Source of the DNA: Clostridia bacterium | GTDB taxonomy: Bacteria; Bacillota; Clostridia; Oscillospirales; Acutalibacteraceae | Assembly: GCA_900766585.1 (NCBI GenBank) | Contig: CAAFVV010000030.1 | Coordinates: 92,042-156,041 of the forward strand | Direction of reading: 5' to 3' | Length of the DNA: 64,000 bases | Shown: positions 33,993 through 41,947 of the stretch, piece after piece | How the letters are laid out: each line of letters starts with the position of its first letter | Numbering within the stretch: the first letter of the stretch is position 1 | The notes under the pieces: model-generated | The model's input: the letters and a program-made list of their open reading frames with translations, nothing else | What the model was told of the DNA's origin: nothing | Database searches by the model: none | Position numbers and translations under genes: made by a program

Positions 33993-34499
33993 TTATACTC
34001 CTTCTGTATACCGTCTGATCTCTTGATATGCCTCGGTCAGACGGGAAAATGAACAGCGGGCATTGGCGGGACTGGTGCTCGGCAGCAAAATGGCTGGCTG
34101 CTGCGTTTTCGGTGCGCATAGCTTTGTGTAAAGTTGATAAGCTTTACAACCTGTGGTAAATATCGCCCGCACTGCCGTTTGGCTCAGCAGCACGTCGATC
34201 GGATTCGGCACGGGGTCGAGAATGGTGCTGTCCGCAGCCCCCGCGATGCGGCAGCTTTTCAGCACATCCCATAGCGCTATGTCATGCCGATTCAGAAAAG
34301 CGCGGCGCGCTTCCTCTGTCTCCGGTGTGCCCTCTCCGTACACTGCCGCCATCACACGCCAGAAGCGGTTTTGGGGATGGGCATAGTAAAAGCCCGCCTG
34401 TCTTGACCGCGGAGACGGCATTGTGCCGAGAATCAGCACACGGCTTTGGGGGGTATAGACCGGCGGGAGCAGGTGGATAACGGTTTCGGCTGCTGACAA
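33993..34499 (-). CDS. Hypoxanthine (deoxyinosine)-DNA glycosylase, UDG superfamily family 6
   Basis: Base-excision repair enzyme that removes hypoxanthine from deaminated DNA. The 168 residues carry the UDG-fold start motif GTMPSPRSRQAGFYYAHPQNRFW, ALWDVLKSC, and the C-terminal LPSTSPAN motif, which together identify the family 6 (HDG) type; the Asn of family 1 motif 1 is absent as expected. The TTG at 34499 is chosen since AGAGGTG lies 6 nt upstream; the in-frame GTG at 34508 is part of that ribosome binding site. It lies 5 nt before the rhamnosidase-like gene. Confidence 0.88.
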   Translation of the reverse strand: MSAAETVIHLLPPVYTPQSRVLILGTMPSPRSRQAGFYYAHPQNRFWRVMAAVYGEGTPETEEARRAFLNRHDIALWDVLKSCRIAGAADSTILDPVPNPIDVLLSQTAVRAIFTTGCKAYQLYTKLCAPKTQQPAILLPSTSPANARCSFSRLTEAYQEIRRYTEGV

Positions 34500-34564
34500 T
34501 GCGCTCACCTCTTTTTTCAGTATAGCATACTTTATTCTTCTTCACAACCGTTTTTTCGTTTTTG

Positions 34565-34593
34565 GCATAGACGGTCGGACAAATGCGTATAGT
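34565..34593 (+). promoter_or_regulatory. Possible sporulation-type (SigE/SigG-like) promoter
   Basis: GCATAGA (34565-34571) and CGTATAGT (34586-34593) are 14 nt apart, resembling GHATA / CATACAAT-type promoters of the mother-cell or forespore sigma factors. The match is partial. No SigA-type promoter was seen in this spacer. Confidence 0.35.
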
Positions 34594-34627
34594 GTTATCG
34601 ATCAAAAAGGAAAGGTGTGACGCCAAA

Positions 34628-35518
34628 GTGAAGACACTCCCACCGGATGCCAATGATTTCGCCCGCATGATCGAGCGGTACAATCGGGAGATGCAGCAAT
34701 ATGTCGCCATCAACCCGCGGCCGGAGCCTGCCCCGCCTGACGGATCGCCGGGCGAACAAGCGGTTTTTGCCGAAGCGCCGGCAGAGGAGCTGCGGCAGGC
34801 GGCAGCGGGGGCAGCAGCCGCCGCCCCCGCTGCCGATCAGCCGCCGGCGGAAGATCAGGCAGAAGACCCGATTGCTCCTGCCGCAGAGACAGCTGCAGAA
34901 CCGGAGGAGGCACCGGCCCCTGCCAGCGCGGACACAGCCGCGGACATACATATAGATACGGATATAGGGACGGATACGGCTTCTTTGGCTGCCGCCACTC
35001 CCTCTTCGCCGGAGGAGTCCATGCTTCCTCGCAGCCGGGAGATTCCCTATCCGTCTACCGAGGACATTGCGCCGCTGATTCAAACGCGGGACGACAGCGA
35101 CAAGCCGGAAAAGCCTGCCGAGCCGTACCCGCGCAATGCCGTCGGATTCCTGATCGTACAGACTTTTTCGGCGCGCGGTGTACTGCCGGTCGAGGGAGCA
35201 ACCGTTACGGTCAGCGGAACGGAAAATGACAAAACCGTACTCTATCACACCGTTTTCAGCGACATCAGCGGCCTGTCTCCGCTGATGTCGCTGCCTGCCG
35301 TCAGCGCCCAGCTCTCGATGAAGCCGGGCGCGTATCAGCCGTATACCGTCTATACCGTGCGGGTGCAGAAGGCCGGTTATTATCCGGTAGAAAACACCAG
35401 AGTCACGATCTACGAGGGCGTCGTTGCCCGGCAGCCGGTCAATCTGGTGCCGCTTCCCGAAAACCAGCGCGAGGGAAAACCGCAGATCTTTCCCGAAAGC
35501 GGGCCGGCTGATCTATGA
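34628..35518 (+). CDS. Protein with Ala/Pro/Glu-rich region and carboxypeptidase-regulatory-like domain
   Basis: 296 residues. The N-terminus (MIERYNREMQQYVA helix) is followed by a long low-complexity Ala/Pro/Glu/Asp region (about 35-150) and a compact beta domain (about 165-285) that reads GFLIVQTFSARGVLPVEGATVTVSG..., the pattern of carboxypeptidase regulatory-like Ig domains (Ala-Thr-Val strand, Asp-Gly-Leu turn). There is no signal peptide. The GTG start at 34628 is tentative; ATG at 34583 overlaps the candidate promoter. It heads a three-gene set with two peptidoglycan-binding proteins. Function unknown; a structural role in the spore envelope is inferred from the company. Confidence 0.75.
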   Translation: MKTLPPDANDFARMIERYNREMQQYVAINPRPEPAPPDGSPGEQAVFAEAPAEELRQAAAGAAAAAPAADQPPAEDQAEDPIAPAAETAAEPEEAPAPASADTAADIHIDTDIGTDTASLAAATPSSPEESMLPRSREIPYPSTEDIAPLIQTRDDSDKPEKPAEPYPRNAVGFLIVQTFSARGVLPVEGATVTVSGTENDKTVLYHTVFSDISGLSPLMSLPAVSAQLSMKPGAYQPYTVYTVRVQKAGYYPVENTRVTIYEGVVARQPVNLVPLPENQREGKPQIFPESGPADL

Positions 35519-35540
35519 GCAAAAAAGGAGATGACTGTAT

Positions 35541-36947
35541 ATGCCCCTGAGCGGTTTACCGTATATTCCGGAGACCATCACGGTCCATCTGGGACCGCCG
35601 AACAGCAGCGCCCGCAATGTAACCGTCCCGTTTATCGACTATATCAAAAACGTTGCTTCGAGTGAGATCTATCCCACCTGGCCGGAAAATGCGCTGCGCG
35701 CCAATATATACGCCCAGATTACGTTTGCCTTAAACCGCATTTACACCGAGTGGTACCGCAGCCGCGGTTACGATTTTGATATCACCAATTCCACTGCCTA
35801 TGATCAGGCGTATGTGCCAAACCGCGATATCTACGACAATATTTCCGCCCTTGCGGATGAGCTGTTCAACACCTATGTACGCAAGCAAGGCACGGTTGAG
35901 CCGTATTTTACCCAGTACTGCAACGGCACCACTGTCACCTGTAATGGGCTGTCGCAATGGGGCACGGTTGCGCTGGCAGAGAGCGGCGCTACGCCCTATG
36001 AGATCCTCACCAACTATTACGGCGACGATATTGATCTGGTGCGGGACGCTCCGGTGCGCCCGCTGGATCAGTCCTATCCCGGCACCCCGTTTCGCATCGG
36101 CTCAAGCGGGCGCGATGTACTGCTGCTTCAGATCCGGCTGAACCGCATTTCCGCCGACTATCCCGCCATTCCGAAAATTTTTCCTCTCGACGGCGTATTC
36201 GACGCAGAGACCGACGCCGCTGTACGGGAATTTCAGCGCATTTTCAATTTGAGCGAGGACGGCGTTGTCGGTCCGGCGACATGGTATCAGATCAACGCCA
36301 TTTATACGGCGGTCAAACGGCTTGCCGAGCTTAACTCCGAGGGACTGACCTTTGACGAGCTGGGGCAGCAGTTTCCCGGCCCGCTTCGCTACGGCGATAC
36401 CGGCACCCCGGTGCGCATCGTGCAATACTATCTTGCGGTGATCGGGCAATTTTACGACACCGTCAACTCCCCTGCCATCAACGGTACCTTTGATGAGGCC
36501 ACCCAGGACGCCGTGCGCGCATTTCAGGCAGCCAGCGGGCTGACCGTTGACGGCATCGTCGGCGACCAGACGTGGAACGCCATCCTCGACGCCTATTACG
36601 GCATACTTGACAGCATTGACAACCTCACGCTTCCGGTCAAGCTGTTTCCCGGCACACTTTTGGTGCAGGGCTCCCGCGGCGAGTATGTCTCTGTTCTGCA
36701 GGAATACCTCTCCTATATCGCCGACACCTTTTCCGAAATCCCCAAAGTGCCGGTCACCGGTGTGTTCGGCACCCTGACCGACCGCGCCGTCCGCGCGTTT
36801 CAGGAGCTGTTCGGTCTGACACCGGACGGTAGGGTCGGTCTGCTGACGTGGAACAGCATTGCGGGCGTGTATGACGATCTGCAAAACGGCTACCGCAAGC
36901 AGGAGGGGCAATATCCGGGTTATGCGCTCGGCGCCTCGGAAGCGTAA
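35541..36947 (+). CDS. SpoIID-like domain protein with three peptidoglycan-binding domains
   Basis: 468 residues. Residues about 1-165 resemble a SpoIID/LytB-type domain (NALRANIYAQITFALNRIY, YCNGTTVTCNGLSQWG), followed by three PG_binding_1 repeats at about 185-260, 275-350 and 370-445, each with the FDxxTxxAVRxFQ...GxVGxxTW pattern. No signal peptide or membrane helix is visible. SpoIID cleaves denuded glycan during engulfment; whether its catalytic Glu is retained here cannot be judged by eye. AAGGAG precedes the ATG. Likely a spore cortex/coat-associated protein made in the mother cell (inference). Confidence 0.82.
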   Translation: MPLSGLPYIPETITVHLGPPNSSARNVTVPFIDYIKNVASSEIYPTWPENALRANIYAQITFALNRIYTEWYRSRGYDFDITNSTAYDQAYVPNRDIYDNISALADELFNTYVRKQGTVEPYFTQYCNGTTVTCNGLSQWGTVALAESGATPYEILTNYYGDDIDLVRDAPVRPLDQSYPGTPFRIGSSGRDVLLLQIRLNRISADYPAIPKIFPLDGVFDAETDAAVREFQRIFNLSEDGVVGPATWYQINAIYTAVKRLAELNSEGLTFDELGQQFPGPLRYGDTGTPVRIVQYYLAVIGQFYDTVNSPAINGTFDEATQDAVRAFQAASGLTVDGIVGDQTWNAILDAYYGILDSIDNLTLPVKLFPGTLLVQGSRGEYVSVLQEYLSYIADTFSEIPKVPVTGVFGTLTDRAVRAFQELFGLTPDGRVGLLTWNSIAGVYDDLQNGYRKQEGQYPGYALGASEA

Positions 36948-36961
36948 AGGAGGAACGGATA

Positions 36962-37495
36962 ATGTATCCGAATAACGATATTCAGCATGACCAAAAACTG
37001 TATATCCGCGAGCTGCAGTCCGCCATTCGCCGGCTGTCCCGCAGCCATGCCGCCATCCCGGCACTGAATCCCGACGGCATTTACGGCAGCGAAACCGCCC
37101 ATGCGGTCTCGCTTTATCAAAAGCGGTTCGGGCTGCCGGTCACAAAGGAGGCGGATGCTGTGACATGGGAAAGCCTGTTTACGGAGCTGCGGCGGCTGGA
37201 GGCATCAGATCCGAGCACCGACCCGTTTCCGCCGGCTTTTCTGCCGCTTGCCTATGCCGACAAGGGAGCGGGCGTTGCCCAGCTCAACGAATGGCTGCAC
37301 CATTTGTCCCACGCCTTTGACAATGTTCCCGCCGTACTGCCGGGCGACGAATTCGGCGCGGACACAACCCGCGCCGTCTCGCGCATGCAGCAGATTCTGC
37401 GGCTGCCGATCAACGGCATCGTCAATTTCCCGACGTGGCACGGCATTTCCGCCACGGCGGAGCAGCTGATCCGCTTCACCGGTAACGACCGGTAA
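36962..37495 (+). CDS. Peptidoglycan-binding domain protein
   Basis: 177 residues with two PG_binding_1-type repeats (about 10-75: LNPDGIYGSETAHAVSLYQKRFGL; about 95-165: FGADTTRAVSRMQQILRL...GIVNFPTW) and nothing else. No signal peptide. AAAGGAGG lies before the ATG, 14 nt after the preceding gene, so the three genes 34628-37495 form one operon ending at the terminator at 37529. Confidence 0.85.
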   Translation: MYPNNDIQHDQKLYIRELQSAIRRLSRSHAAIPALNPDGIYGSETAHAVSLYQKRFGLPVTKEADAVTWESLFTELRRLEASDPSTDPFPPAFLPLAYADKGAGVAQLNEWLHHLSHAFDNVPAVLPGDEFGADTTRAVSRMQQILRLPINGIVNFPTWHGISATAEQLIRFTGNDR

Positions 37496-37527
37496 AAAAG
37501 CGCCCAAACAACCTCCGTCACGCAAAA

Positions 37528-37567
37528 GCAGGGCGGGCTGAACGAAATTTCCGTCAGCCCGCCCTGT
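37528..37567. terminator. Terminator between the PG-binding cluster and rqcP
   Basis: CAGGGCGGGCTGA (37529-37541) pairs perfectly with TCAGCCCGCCCTG (37554-37566). On the minus strand it is followed by CTTTTG, on the plus strand by TTTGATT, so it probably serves both converging transcripts. Confidence 0.88.
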
Positions 37568-37574
37568 TTGATTA

Positions 37575-37826
37575 TCAGGATTCATCCGGCAGAATCGTGT
37601 ATAGTAGCGCCGCGTCATCCTTGAGCGCCGTTTCCCGCACATCGGCAACACGCACACGCACCTCACGCGCGCCGAGCGTGATGGCGATCACATCGCCGAC
37701 CTTCACCTCATAAGAAGCGCGCGCCGGGCTGCCGTTTACACTCACGCGCCCGGCGTCGCAGGCCTCATTGGCGACCGTGCGCCGCTTGATCAGACGGGAC
37801 ACCTTTAAATATTTATCCAAACGCAT
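37575..37826 (-). CDS. rqcP: RNA-binding S4 domain protein RqcP (YabO/Hsp15-like)
   Basis: 83 residues made almost wholly of an S4 domain (MRLDKYLKVSRLIKRRTVA, VSVNGSPARASYEVKVGD). RqcP in Bacillus works with RqcH on 50S subunits carrying stalled peptidyl-tRNA to add Ala tails for degradation. The size and the LDKYLKVSRLIKRR start favour RqcP over other S4 proteins. It is the last gene of the long minus-strand run, after spoVM. The yabP/yabQ genes that often follow in sporulating Firmicutes are absent here. Confidence 0.9.
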   Translation of the reverse strand: MRLDKYLKVSRLIKRRTVANEACDAGRVSVNGSPARASYEVKVGDVIAITLGAREVRVRVADVRETALKDDAALLYTILPDES

Positions 37827-37861
37827 TTGTCATCGTTCCTTTTTTACTCTCTTTTGCGACC

Positions 37862-37957
37862 TCAGTCGCCGGAGGGATCGGATTCTTTCTTTATGCCGAA
37901 CAACTGCCGTAAAATACCTCTCAAAAACCGGGGACTGCGTACAACGACCACTTTCAT
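37862..37957 (-). CDS. spoVM: Stage V sporulation protein SpoVM
   Basis: 31 codons: it begins MKVVVVRSPRFLRGILRQLF and ends IKKESDPSGD. This is the amphipathic-helix peptide SpoVM (26 residues in B. subtilis, MKFYTIKLPKFLGGIVRAML start), which senses the convex forespore membrane and anchors SpoIVA to start coat assembly; the conserved Pro at position 9 is present. GGAGG lies upstream. It follows rsgA by two genes, close to its position after prkC-rsgA in Bacillus. Too short for routine gene calling. Confidence 0.92.
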   Translation of the reverse strand: MKVVVVRSPRFLRGILRQLFGIKKESDPSGD

Positions 37958-37973
37958 AGCTGTCAGCTCCTCC

Positions 37974-38123
37974 TTACCGTGATTTAGAGCAAGTGATGCC
38001 AAGCAGCACGAAAGCCGCCGCGACAACGATCAGTACAAATCGGGTCGGGCAGAGCAGAGCCAGCAGCATACCGGCGCCGAACGCCGTCAACCCCGCACCG
38101 CTTTTTCCGCATTTTCCGAACAT
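37974..38123 (-). CDS. Small membrane protein (49 aa), function unknown
   Basis: The minus strand encodes MFGKCGKSGAGLTAFGAGML, a second hydrophobic stretch (FVLIVVAAAFVLLGI) and a Cys/Lys/Arg end (CSKSR). It has two short hydrophobic segments separated by PTR, consistent with a hairpin in the membrane. A weak GGTGGG ribosome site precedes the ATG. It lies between rsgA and spoVM, 16 nt upstream of spoVM, so it is probably co-expressed with it; a sporulation link is inference. The reading frame, start and spacing make it a likely real gene, but I know of no named family. Confidence 0.65.
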   Translation of the reverse strand: MFGKCGKSGAGLTAFGAGMLLALLCPTRFVLIVVAAAFVLLGITCSKSR

Positions 38124-38203
38124 GATCCCACCGCCTTACCGGATTCGGTCACGGTTTCCGTGCCTGTTATCAGCCTATGCGGCAAGGCGGCGGTCGGTGC
38201 GGA

Positions 38204-39106
38204 TTATTTTTTATAGCGGTCGCAGGCAGCGATCTCCCGATAAAGCGACACATAGCTTTGATACCGCGACGGAGCGATATCGCCCCGCGCTGCAGCCTGC
38301 CGCACGGCACAGTCCTTTTCGGCGACGTGCGCGCAGCCGGCAAACCGGCATTTTCCGAGATAAGGAGAAAATTCCGGAAACAGATTTTCGATCTCGTCGG
38401 CTTCCATCCGGCCGACGCGGTCGAGGTCGATAAACGAGAAGCCGGGGGTATCTGCCAGATATCCGCCGCCCTCCATCGGGTAGAGCCGCACGGCGCGGGT
38501 CGTATGACGGCCGCGCCCCAGCTTCCGGCTGATCTCCCCCGTTTCCAGTGCCAGTTCCGGCATCAGACGGTTGAGCAGACTGGATTTCCCCACGCCGGAA
38601 TTACCTGTAAAGGCACACACCTTGCCACGCAGGAAACGGCGCAGCCCGCACAGATCGGAAGAGAGCGCGGAAACGGAAAACACCGGCAGACCCGTGCTTT
38701 GATAGATCTCCGTCAGCTCCCGCGTATCGGCGAGATCTGTCTTATTCACCACCACGGCGGGAGCAATGCCGTGATAGAGCGCCAGAGCGATCATGCGGTC
38801 GATCACCGGCAGATTCGGCGACGGATCGACCGGCGAAATCACCACAACCAGACAGTCGAGATTCGCTACCGGGGGCCGAACCAGCACGTTTTTGCGCGGT
38901 TCGACCGTTTCGATCGTTCCAATCCCCTCACTCTGCACAGACAGTCCGACATGATCGCCGGGCGTCGGCGTGATCCCTTCGCGGCGAAATATCCCGCGCG
39001 GACGGCAGATGTACAGACCATCGGCGGTTTCTACGGTGTAGCTACCGCCGATGCCCTGCAAAACAAGCCCGTAAACGTCCACGCGCGCAGAGGCGGACTC
39101 ACTCAT
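38204..39106 (-). CDS. rsgA: Ribosome small subunit-dependent GTPase A (RsgA/YloQ)
   Basis: Circularly permuted GTPase that helps 30S maturation. The 300 residues have an OB fold, the permuted G-motifs G4 (NKTD), G1 (FTGNSGVGKSSLLN) and G3 (DTPGF), and a C-terminal zinc finger (CRFAGCAHVAEKDC). Its ATG lies within the last codons of prkC (8-nt overlap), matching the Bacillus prpC-prkC-rsgA order. Confidence 0.97.
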   Translation of the reverse strand: MSESASARVDVYGLVLQGIGGSYTVETADGLYICRPRGIFRREGITPTPGDHVGLSVQSEGIGTIETVEPRKNVLVRPPVANLDCLVVVISPVDPSPNLPVIDRMIALALYHGIAPAVVVNKTDLADTRELTEIYQSTGLPVFSVSALSSDLCGLRRFLRGKVCAFTGNSGVGKSSLLNRLMPELALETGEISRKLGRGRHTTRAVRLYPMEGGGYLADTPGFSFIDLDRVGRMEADEIENLFPEFSPYLGKCRFAGCAHVAEKDCAVRQAAARGDIAPSRYQSYVSLYREIAACDRYKK

Positions 39107-41201
39107 GGAAGTGACCCGAGTTTTCCGGCTCCGATGCCGACGTATCCGGCTGCGAAGTCGGATCTGTGGACGGCTCTGTGGACTCGCTAGGTTTTCCCCA
39201 CTTCGGCGGATACTGATTATCCAGCACAGCGCGTCCGTTTATGCCGTCCATCGTGTATTCGAGATACGGCTGATAGGAGGCGTTCGTCCCCGAACGACGG
39301 ATATGGATAACGACGGAATAACTTGCCTTCCTCTCGGTAAAGCTCAGCTTGATGCTGCGCAGCTGATTGGGAAGAAGTCCCTGCAGATCGGTGGAATACA
39401 TCGCCTGTTTGGCTTCGCGTCCATCGATATACACCTTGAGATCCACGGCAACCGACACATCCGGCAGCGGAACGGTCACATTCTGAATGTCGCTGAAGCC
39501 TGACGCTACGGTCAGGACGACCTCCTCGCCGGGCGTCAGCAGCGTGTTTTTTGCCGGCTTCTGCTCGATCACCGTGCCGGTCACATACCCGGCCTTGTTC
39601 ACGACGATGATATTTTCCTCTTTGACAACAAAGTTGTCCGCCGCCAGCATCCGGATAGCATCCGCCTGCGAAATATTGGTCACATCCGGCACCTTCACCG
39701 GCTCCACCGGCTGAGGGCCGTTGCTGACATACATATAGATCGTCGTACCCTTTTTGCAGGATTCGGGGAAGGCGGGGTCAATGCGGATCACACATTCCTC
39801 TTTCACCGTATCGCTGGACTGACGCACTTCTTTGATCGTGAACCCGGCGTTGTTCAGCCGGTTGTAAACCGTTGTGCGGTCCTCACCCTCGGACACAGCC
39901 GGCACCTGGATCATATTCGGGCCCTTGCTGACCGTGAGCTTGATCCGGCATTTCACCTTGACCAGGTGTTCCGGTGCGACATCCTGATCAATGATCGTCC
40001 CCGCTTCGGAATCGTCAAACTGCGTGATGGAATCCAAAAATTCATATCGGCGCAGATAGTCGGGATTGCTGATGACCTCATCGTAGTTCATGCCGACAAA
40101 ATTATCCGCTCTGAACTCCTCGGCGCTCTCGCCGGGCTTGATCACCTTCATCAGAAAGACCGCGCCGACAAACAGCAGGCACACGAGCAGCACAGCGCCC
40201 GCCACCGCGGCAAGAACCGGCAAGAAGGTGTTTTTCTTCTCGTCCTCGTCGTCATCCTCGCTCTCCTCTTCGTCTTCTTCCTTTTCCCCGCGCACTTTGG
40301 AGATCGCATCCACAAAGCGCGTCGGCGTCTCGTCGACGAAGTATTTATATTCGAAATGGATGCTCGGATTCCGCTTGAATTCGTCAATGTCGTTGAGCAT
40401 TTCCGCCGCGGACTGATACCGCTCGGACGGCTCCTTCTGCATCGCTTTCAGCGTGATCTCCTCAAGCCCCTCGGGAATATCGGGGTTGATATCCCGCGGA
40501 CGCGTCGGCTGCGACTGAAGCTGCATAATCGCTACGGAGACGGCATTGTCCGCATCAAAGGGCACGCGTCCGGTTAGCATCTCATACAGCATCACACCGA
40601 CGGAATAAATATCCGCCTTTTCATCGGTCAGCTCGCCGCGCGCCTGCTCCGGGCTGATATAGTGCACGGAGCCGATGGCTTTATCCTCCGAAGTGGCGCG
40701 CAGATCCTGACGGGAAAACCGCGCGATACCGAAATCCGTCACCTTGATGGTGCCGTCGGACAGCAGCATGATATTCTGCGGCTTGATATCGCGGTGGACA
40801 ATGCCCTTGTCATGGGCATGCTGCAGCGCGCGCAGAATTTGCACGGTAAAGTGCACCGCCTCTTTCCAACGGATATCCTTCTGCTGATCCATATACTCCT
40901 TCAGTGTGATCCCATCAATATATTCCATCACAATATACTGCAGATTCTCGCCGAGGCTGACATCATACACCTTTACGATGTTCGGGTGCGAAAGAATGGC
41001 GATTGCCTTTGATTCGTTGCGGAAACGGCGGACAAATTCCTCATTGTTGAGAAATTCCTCCTTGAGGATCTTCACCGCAACAATGCGGTCGTCGATCGTG
41101 TCATAGGCCTTATATACATAAGCCATGCCGCCGACGCCGATAATTTCGCGGATCTCATATCTTCCGTCCAGGCGTTTTCCGATATACTTATCCACACTCA
41201 T
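39099..41201 (-). CDS. prkC: PASTA-domain Ser/Thr protein kinase PrkC
   Basis: Membrane kinase that senses muropeptides and, in Bacillus, triggers spore germination and growth control. The 700 residues have a cytoplasmic kinase domain (about 10-270; IGVGGMAYVYKA glycine loop, HRDIKPQNIM, TDFGIAR), an acidic juxtamembrane stretch (EKEEDEEESEDDDEDE), one membrane helix (about 325-350), three PASTA repeats, and a C-terminal beta region. The ATG at 41201 is used; it has only a short GGAG spacing, and the in-frame ATG at 41216 overlaps prpC. A GTG at 41195 is also possible. Confidence 0.95.
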   Translation of the reverse strand: MSVDKYIGKRLDGRYEIREIIGVGGMAYVYKAYDTIDDRIVAVKILKEEFLNNEEFVRRFRNESKAIAILSHPNIVKVYDVSLGENLQYIVMEYIDGITLKEYMDQQKDIRWKEAVHFTVQILRALQHAHDKGIVHRDIKPQNIMLLSDGTIKVTDFGIARFSRQDLRATSEDKAIGSVHYISPEQARGELTDEKADIYSVGVMLYEMLTGRVPFDADNAVSVAIMQLQSQPTRPRDINPDIPEGLEEITLKAMQKEPSERYQSAAEMLNDIDEFKRNPSIHFEYKYFVDETPTRFVDAISKVRGEKEEDEEESEDDDEDEKKNTFLPVLAAVAGAVLLVCLLFVGAVFLMKVIKPGESAEEFRADNFVGMNYDEVISNPDYLRRYEFLDSITQFDDSEAGTIIDQDVAPEHLVKVKCRIKLTVSKGPNMIQVPAVSEGEDRTTVYNRLNNAGFTIKEVRQSSDTVKEECVIRIDPAFPESCKKGTTIYMYVSNGPQPVEPVKVPDVTNISQADAIRMLAADNFVVKEENIIVVNKAGYVTGTVIEQKPAKNTLLTPGEEVVLTVASGFSDIQNVTVPLPDVSVAVDLKVYIDGREAKQAMYSTDLQGLLPNQLRSIKLSFTERKASYSVVIHIRRSGTNASYQPYLEYTMDGINGRAVLDNQYPPKWGKPSESTEPSTDPTSQPDTSASEPENSGHFHE

Positions 41202-41215
41202 CACTCCTGTCTGCA

Positions 41216-41947
41216 TTACTCAAGCACGGCAACCACCGTGACATTGTCCGCGCCGCCGTGGGAAATAGCTGCTTGCACAAGTGTCTCCGGAAGCTGCACA
41301 AAAGGGGTCGTTTCAATCAAATGCTGTATTTCATCGGTCTCGACCATATTGGTCAGACCGTCGGAACAAAGGAGCAAAAGCTCACCCGGCTCTGAAAACG
41401 GCACGGTGTCGAGATCCATCTGAACGGATTCGTCTACGCCGAGCGCACGGGTGATAATATGTTTGCGGGGATCGGATCGCGCCTGCTCCGGCGTCATTTT
41501 CCCCTGATCCACCATATCCTGCACATAGGAGTGATCCGAAGTCAGTTGACAAAGCGTGCCGTCGCGGTAGAGATACGCCCGGCTGTCGCCGACATGGACC
41601 ACATGCGCTTCGCCGCCGTGGATCACGGCGGCGACCAGAGTGGTGCCCATACCGCGAAGGGAGACATCCGCCGCCCCGCGGTCAAATATTTCGATATTGG
41701 CTGCCGCCACGGCGCTTTCCAGCACATTTTCCAGAGAAGCCGCCGTCATATCCTGCCGAAAGGAAGAGAGAATGCGTTCCGCGATCAGCGAAACGGCAAT
41801 ACGGCTTGCCACCGCGCCGCCGTTGGCGCCGCCCATGCCGTCACAGACCAGAGCAAAGCCCTCGTTCTCCGCAATCAGTTTATAGGCAAAATCATCCTGA
41901 TTTTCTTCGCGTACCGAGCCTATATCGCTCGCTCCGAGAATATTCAT
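41216..41947 (-). CDS. prpC: PP2C-type protein phosphatase PrpC (Stp)
   Basis: Dephosphorylates PrkC and its targets. The 243 residues show the metal-binding motifs of bacterial PP2C: the Asp in SDIGSVREENQDDF, VCDGMGGANGGAVAS, VHVGDSRAYLY, LLLCSDGLTNMV and GGADNVTVVAVL. The ATG overlaps the rlmN stop by 4 nt, so it is coupled to rlmN upstream and to prkC downstream. Confidence 0.98.
   Translation of the reverse strand: MNILGASDIGSVREENQDDFAYKLIAENEGFALVCDGMGGANGGAVASRIAVSLIAERILSSFRQDMTAASLENVLESAVAAANIEIFDRGAADVSLRGMGTTLVAAVIHGGEAHVVHVGDSRAYLYRDGTLCQLTSDHSYVQDMVDQGKMTPEQARSDPRKHIITRALGVDESVQMDLDTVPFSEPGELLLLCSDGLTNMVETDEIQHLIETTPFVQLPETLVQAAISHGGADNVTVVAVLE

Noticed and set aside
31717..34026. 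769-codon frame running from rnpB through the rhamnosidase-like gene
   Set aside because: Begins within the RNase P RNA and is antisense to a gene with clear GH78-type motifs.
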